DNA from: Desulfurococcales archaeon ex4484_204
Lineage (GTDB): Archaea > Thermoproteota > Thermoprotei_A > Sulfolobales > NBVN01
Length of the DNA stretch: 5,093 nucleotides
Direction: 5' to 3'
Assembly: GCA_002255065.1 (NCBI GenBank)
Contig: NJEF01000088.1
Coordinates: 1-5,093, forward strand
Below the pieces are notes generated by a model. It saw nothing but the letters and a program-made list of their open reading frames with translations. It ran no database searches and had not been told where the DNA came from. The position numbers and the translations under genes are program-made. Positions 4,661 through 5,093 of the stretch are shown here, piece by piece (within the stretch, counting starts at the first letter, position 1; each line of letters begins with the position of its first letter).

Positions 4661-5093
4661 TGGAGAGTCCTCAGTTTATATATTGAGACAACAACATATA
4701 TGTTAGCTTGAGGTAACGCATTGCTAATCCCTATATAGGCAGGCTCGAAGTACTTCATCTCAGGTCTTGGCAGGATAGGCGGGTTCTGGGGGTTAGCGTA
4801 TGGAAACGCTACCCTATATCCCATCCTACCCCACACCTCATAAGCGGTATTTAACAGTATCTTAAATAAGGTGGCGTTTCGAAGGCTGGGATCGGTCCAG
4901 TCAGGCAGTACGTAGGCGAAGCGGCCTCCCTGCGGAGAATAAATCTTTGTCGGAGGCTTCCTCCCAGCTATTCTATAGATAGCGGCTATACCTTTAGCGG
5001 CATCAGCGCCGAGCTGTATGGGACTCCTTAAGCCAAGAGCTAGTGGACCTGGGTAAACCATGGCATTACGCATATCAACCAGATAGAACTCGT
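4657..5093 (-). CDS. Unrecognised protein, C-terminal part (5' end outside window)
   Basis: I do not recognise this protein. The frame is open to the right edge, giving EFYLVD before the ATG at 5073, so at least 144 residues are present. Whether ATG 5073 is the start is open: GGTTGAT just before it is a weak ribosome site, but the upstream residues read like protein. From that ATG, visible parts are MVYPGPLALGLRSP, an alanine-rich helix (GADAAKGIAAIYRIAG, 22-37), a basic proline turn, GGRFAYVLPDW, a helix (about 63-82), then a proline/asparagine-rich loop (YANPQNPPILPRPEMKYF) and a C-terminal strand-like NIYVVVSIYKL. There are no cysteines or clear membrane segments. It looks soluble. The TGA stop overlaps the amidohydrolase TTG start, so the two are almost certainly co-transcribed, and a joint function is plausible but not shown. 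Confidence 0.65.
   Translation of the reverse strand, partial: EFYLVDMRNAMVYPGPLALGLRSPIQLGADAAKGIAAIYRIAGRKPPTKIYSPQGGRFAYVLPDWTDPSLRNATLFKILLNTAYEVWGRMGYRVAFPYANPQNPPILPRPEMKYFEPAYIGISNALPQANIYVVVSIYKLRTLH
4669..4672 (-). promoter_or_regulatory. Ribosome binding site for the amidohydrolase TTG start
   Basis: GAGG (in TGAGGA) lies eight bases upstream of the TTG at 4660, within the last codons of the preceding gene. It supports this rare start codon over GTG 4648, which has no such motif. Confidence 0.5.
4675..4704 (-). promoter_or_regulatory. Possible internal promoter at the end of the upstream gene
   Basis: On the minus strand the last codons of the upstream gene contain AACATATATGTT (4704-4693, a perfect 12-bp palindrome) and TATATAAA (4682-4675), the latter close to an ideal archaeal TATA box. 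Initiation from the first would begin near 4672 and give a short leader for TTG 4660. Initiation from the second would begin near 4652 and allow only GTG 4648. The codons (NIY and SIYK) also explain the composition, so this is tentative. Confidence 0.3.

Noticed and set aside
4665..4674. AGTCCTCAG shared between 1280-1288 and the end of the gene upstream of the amidohydrolase
   Set aside because: A 9-base match with one copy in coding sequence is compatible with chance and the second copy lacks the paired inverted arm.
1..5093. CRISPR array, insertion sequence, tRNA or rRNA
   Set aside because: No regularly spaced repeats, transposase motifs, terminal inverted repeats, or cloverleaf/rRNA-like sequence were seen; nearly all the DNA is explained by protein genes.
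1..5093. A new defence or multi-gene system
   Set aside because: The genes are on alternating strands with mostly housekeeping-type families and only one likely operon, so no coherent system can be supported from this window.

Overview
The window looks like chromosomal DNA of a thermophilic archaeon, probably a member of the Thermoproteota (Crenarchaeota). The support is the gene content (an archaeal single-domain ZPR1 zinc protein, a crenarchaeal-style Hsp20, a VTT/DedA-like membrane protein), arginine written almost only as AGG/AGA, frequent ATA, very short intergenic spaces, and AT-rich boxes about 35 bases before start codons, as expected for archaeal TATA promoters with short or absent leaders. 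The phylum call is an inference from style, not from a marker gene.

Layout, left to right: (1) the C-terminal majority of an FAD-dependent oxidoreductase of the UDP-galactopyranose mutase / protoporphyrinogen oxidase / amine oxidase superfamily, cut by the left edge inside its Rossmann motif (+); (2) a small thioredoxin-fold-like protein without cysteines (-); (3) a 79-residue protein of unknown function (+); (4) an Hsp20 small heat-shock protein (+); (5) a ZPR1 zinc-finger protein (-); (6) a VTT/DedA-like membrane protein (+); (7) a metal-dependent amidohydrolase of the SAH/MTA deaminase-chlorohydrolase group (-), coupled through a TTGA stop/start overlap to (8) the C-terminal part of an unrecognised protein that runs off the right edge (-).

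Genes alternate in strand, so the region has two divergent promoter regions (1267-1335 and 2698-2749) and three convergent gene ends that abut or overlap (33 bp, 0 bp and 39 bp). The promoter regions hold the most interesting structure. In the first, a near-palindromic TATA-like box lies almost exactly midway between the two divergent start codons. In the second, a perfect 22-bp palindrome carries an AT-rich arm at the right distance for each divergent gene. Both suggest compact bidirectional promoters.

The genes do not form one obvious pathway. Hsp20 and ZPR1 point to protein quality control and translation-factor chaperoning, but they are convergent and not co-transcribed. The only likely operon is gene 8 followed by the amidohydrolase. 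I see no mobile element, CRISPR array, tRNA or rRNA, and no stretch above 300 bases without a gene. I do not see convincing evidence of a new multi-gene system.
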